From: UBA6522 sp965262365
Lineage (GTDB): Bacteria > Pseudomonadota > Gammaproteobacteria > Steroidobacterales > Rariloculaceae
Reading direction: 5' to 3'
DNA length: 64,000 bases
Assembly: GCA_965262365.1 (NCBI GenBank)
Contig: OZ253541.1
Location: 2,914,001 to 2,978,000, forward strand
The notes beneath the pieces are model-generated. The model saw only the letters and a list, made by a program, of their open reading frames with translations, had not been told where the DNA came from and made no database searches. Made by a program: the position numbers and the translations under genes. Positions 63,665 through 64,000 of the stretch are shown here, one piece after another. Within the stretch, counting starts at the first letter, position 1. Each line of letters opens with the position of its first letter.

Positions 63665-64000
63665 GGTCGACGGACTCCTCTATGGATGAAGGGACGGCGG
63701 CAGCCGAACGACGAAATCCACGAGGGGCGTGTGACCGGCCAGTGATCGCACGCCAGTCCCCGGAACTCGCCCCGACCGGGCCGGACGCCACGCCAGGCGG
63801 CGCGGACGAGGGTTGTCCGGTTCAATCGGTGGGGGAATGCGGAGCAGAGTCGAAGCGGATCCGGTGGGACCAACGGATGACCGCAAGGAAATCGCGGATG
63901 GCAGACCGGGGCCGTCCCGGTCAGGTGAAATCAGGGATTACGCGAACCGAGAGTCGAAAGGAGTGCCGCCTGGGGCGGCAACATGTGGAGGCGCGGTAGA
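63665..64000. other. Right-end region with no supported gene
   Basis: The upstream region of the second RadC copy. It shares a short GGGACG...GCCGAACGA element with the region upstream of the first copy (62930s), so the duplication includes leader sequence. Nothing else is recognisable before the window ends. Confidence 0.35.

Noticed and set aside
1..64000. CRISPR arrays, tRNA or rRNA genes
   Set aside because: No regularly spaced repeat array and no tRNA cloverleaf or rRNA sequence was seen.
1..64000. Attachment sites or an integrase
   Set aside because: No integrase gene and no tRNA-end repeat was found; the element ends must lie outside the window.

Overview
The window is about 64 kb of a large conjugative element, either an integrative and conjugative element or a plasmid. 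Both ends run past the window, and neither an integrase nor a replication initiator is visible, so the two cannot be told apart. The backbone is very GC-rich. The gene families (F-type tra genes, MOBF relaxase, RadC, SSB, CobS/VWA-like pair, strawberry-notch protein) point to a proteobacterial host, most likely a GC-rich gammaproteobacterium. That host call is inference.

Region 1 (2-14781, + strand) is a tightly overlapping F-type transfer operon: the end of an S26 signal peptidase, traW, traU, trbC, traN, traF (thioredoxin-like), traH, traG, a small oppositely oriented membrane protein, traD (coupling ATPase) and traI (MOBF relaxase-helicase). A secreted HNH/Excalibur nuclease gene (15066-15812) follows.

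Region 2 (about 15.9-41.3 kb, mostly - strand) is lower in GC and is defence and accessory cargo. In transcription order it holds: a BREX type 3-like operon (35279 down to 23244: HTH regulator, BrxF, BrxC, an AlbA/Schlafen-type ATP-binding protein, PglX, PglZ, BrxA-like) with no room for the usual BrxHII helicase; a DUF2513-like gene; a NucS-like nuclease; a gamma-glutamylcyclotransferase-like protein; and a 1521-residue STAND NTPase with an N-terminal nuclease-like domain and a helical-repeat C-terminus. Upstream of the BREX operon lie an IS630 insertion, a truncated gene end, an orphan RES-domain gene, an IS3 orfA remnant and a three-gene operon (RHH regulator, unknown, DUF2806) headed by a palindromic operator. 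A block of repeats and GC hairpins (41.1-41.7 kb) separates the cargo from the backbone.

Region 3 (41.9-64 kb, mostly - strand) is the maintenance and establishment backbone: DUF2493, Toprim, an AlkB-DUF4326-NADAR-SLOG set, SSB, a GyrI-like protein, a giant methyltransferase/strawberry-notch protein related to phage P1 DarB, a MoxR ATPase - unknown - VWA triad, HU, a GHKL ATPase, ParB and two tandem RadC genes, the second with a lost active site.

Together the genes describe a self-transmissible element that builds its own F-type pilus and secretion channel, carries ssDNA and partition functions plus candidate anti-restriction and DNA-repair genes for establishment, and arms its host with at least two anti-phage systems. 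The strongest candidates for something undescribed are the helicase-less BREX variant with an embedded AlbA/Schlafen ATPase, the AlkB-DUF4326-NADAR-SLOG set, and the RHH-unknown-DUF2806 operon.
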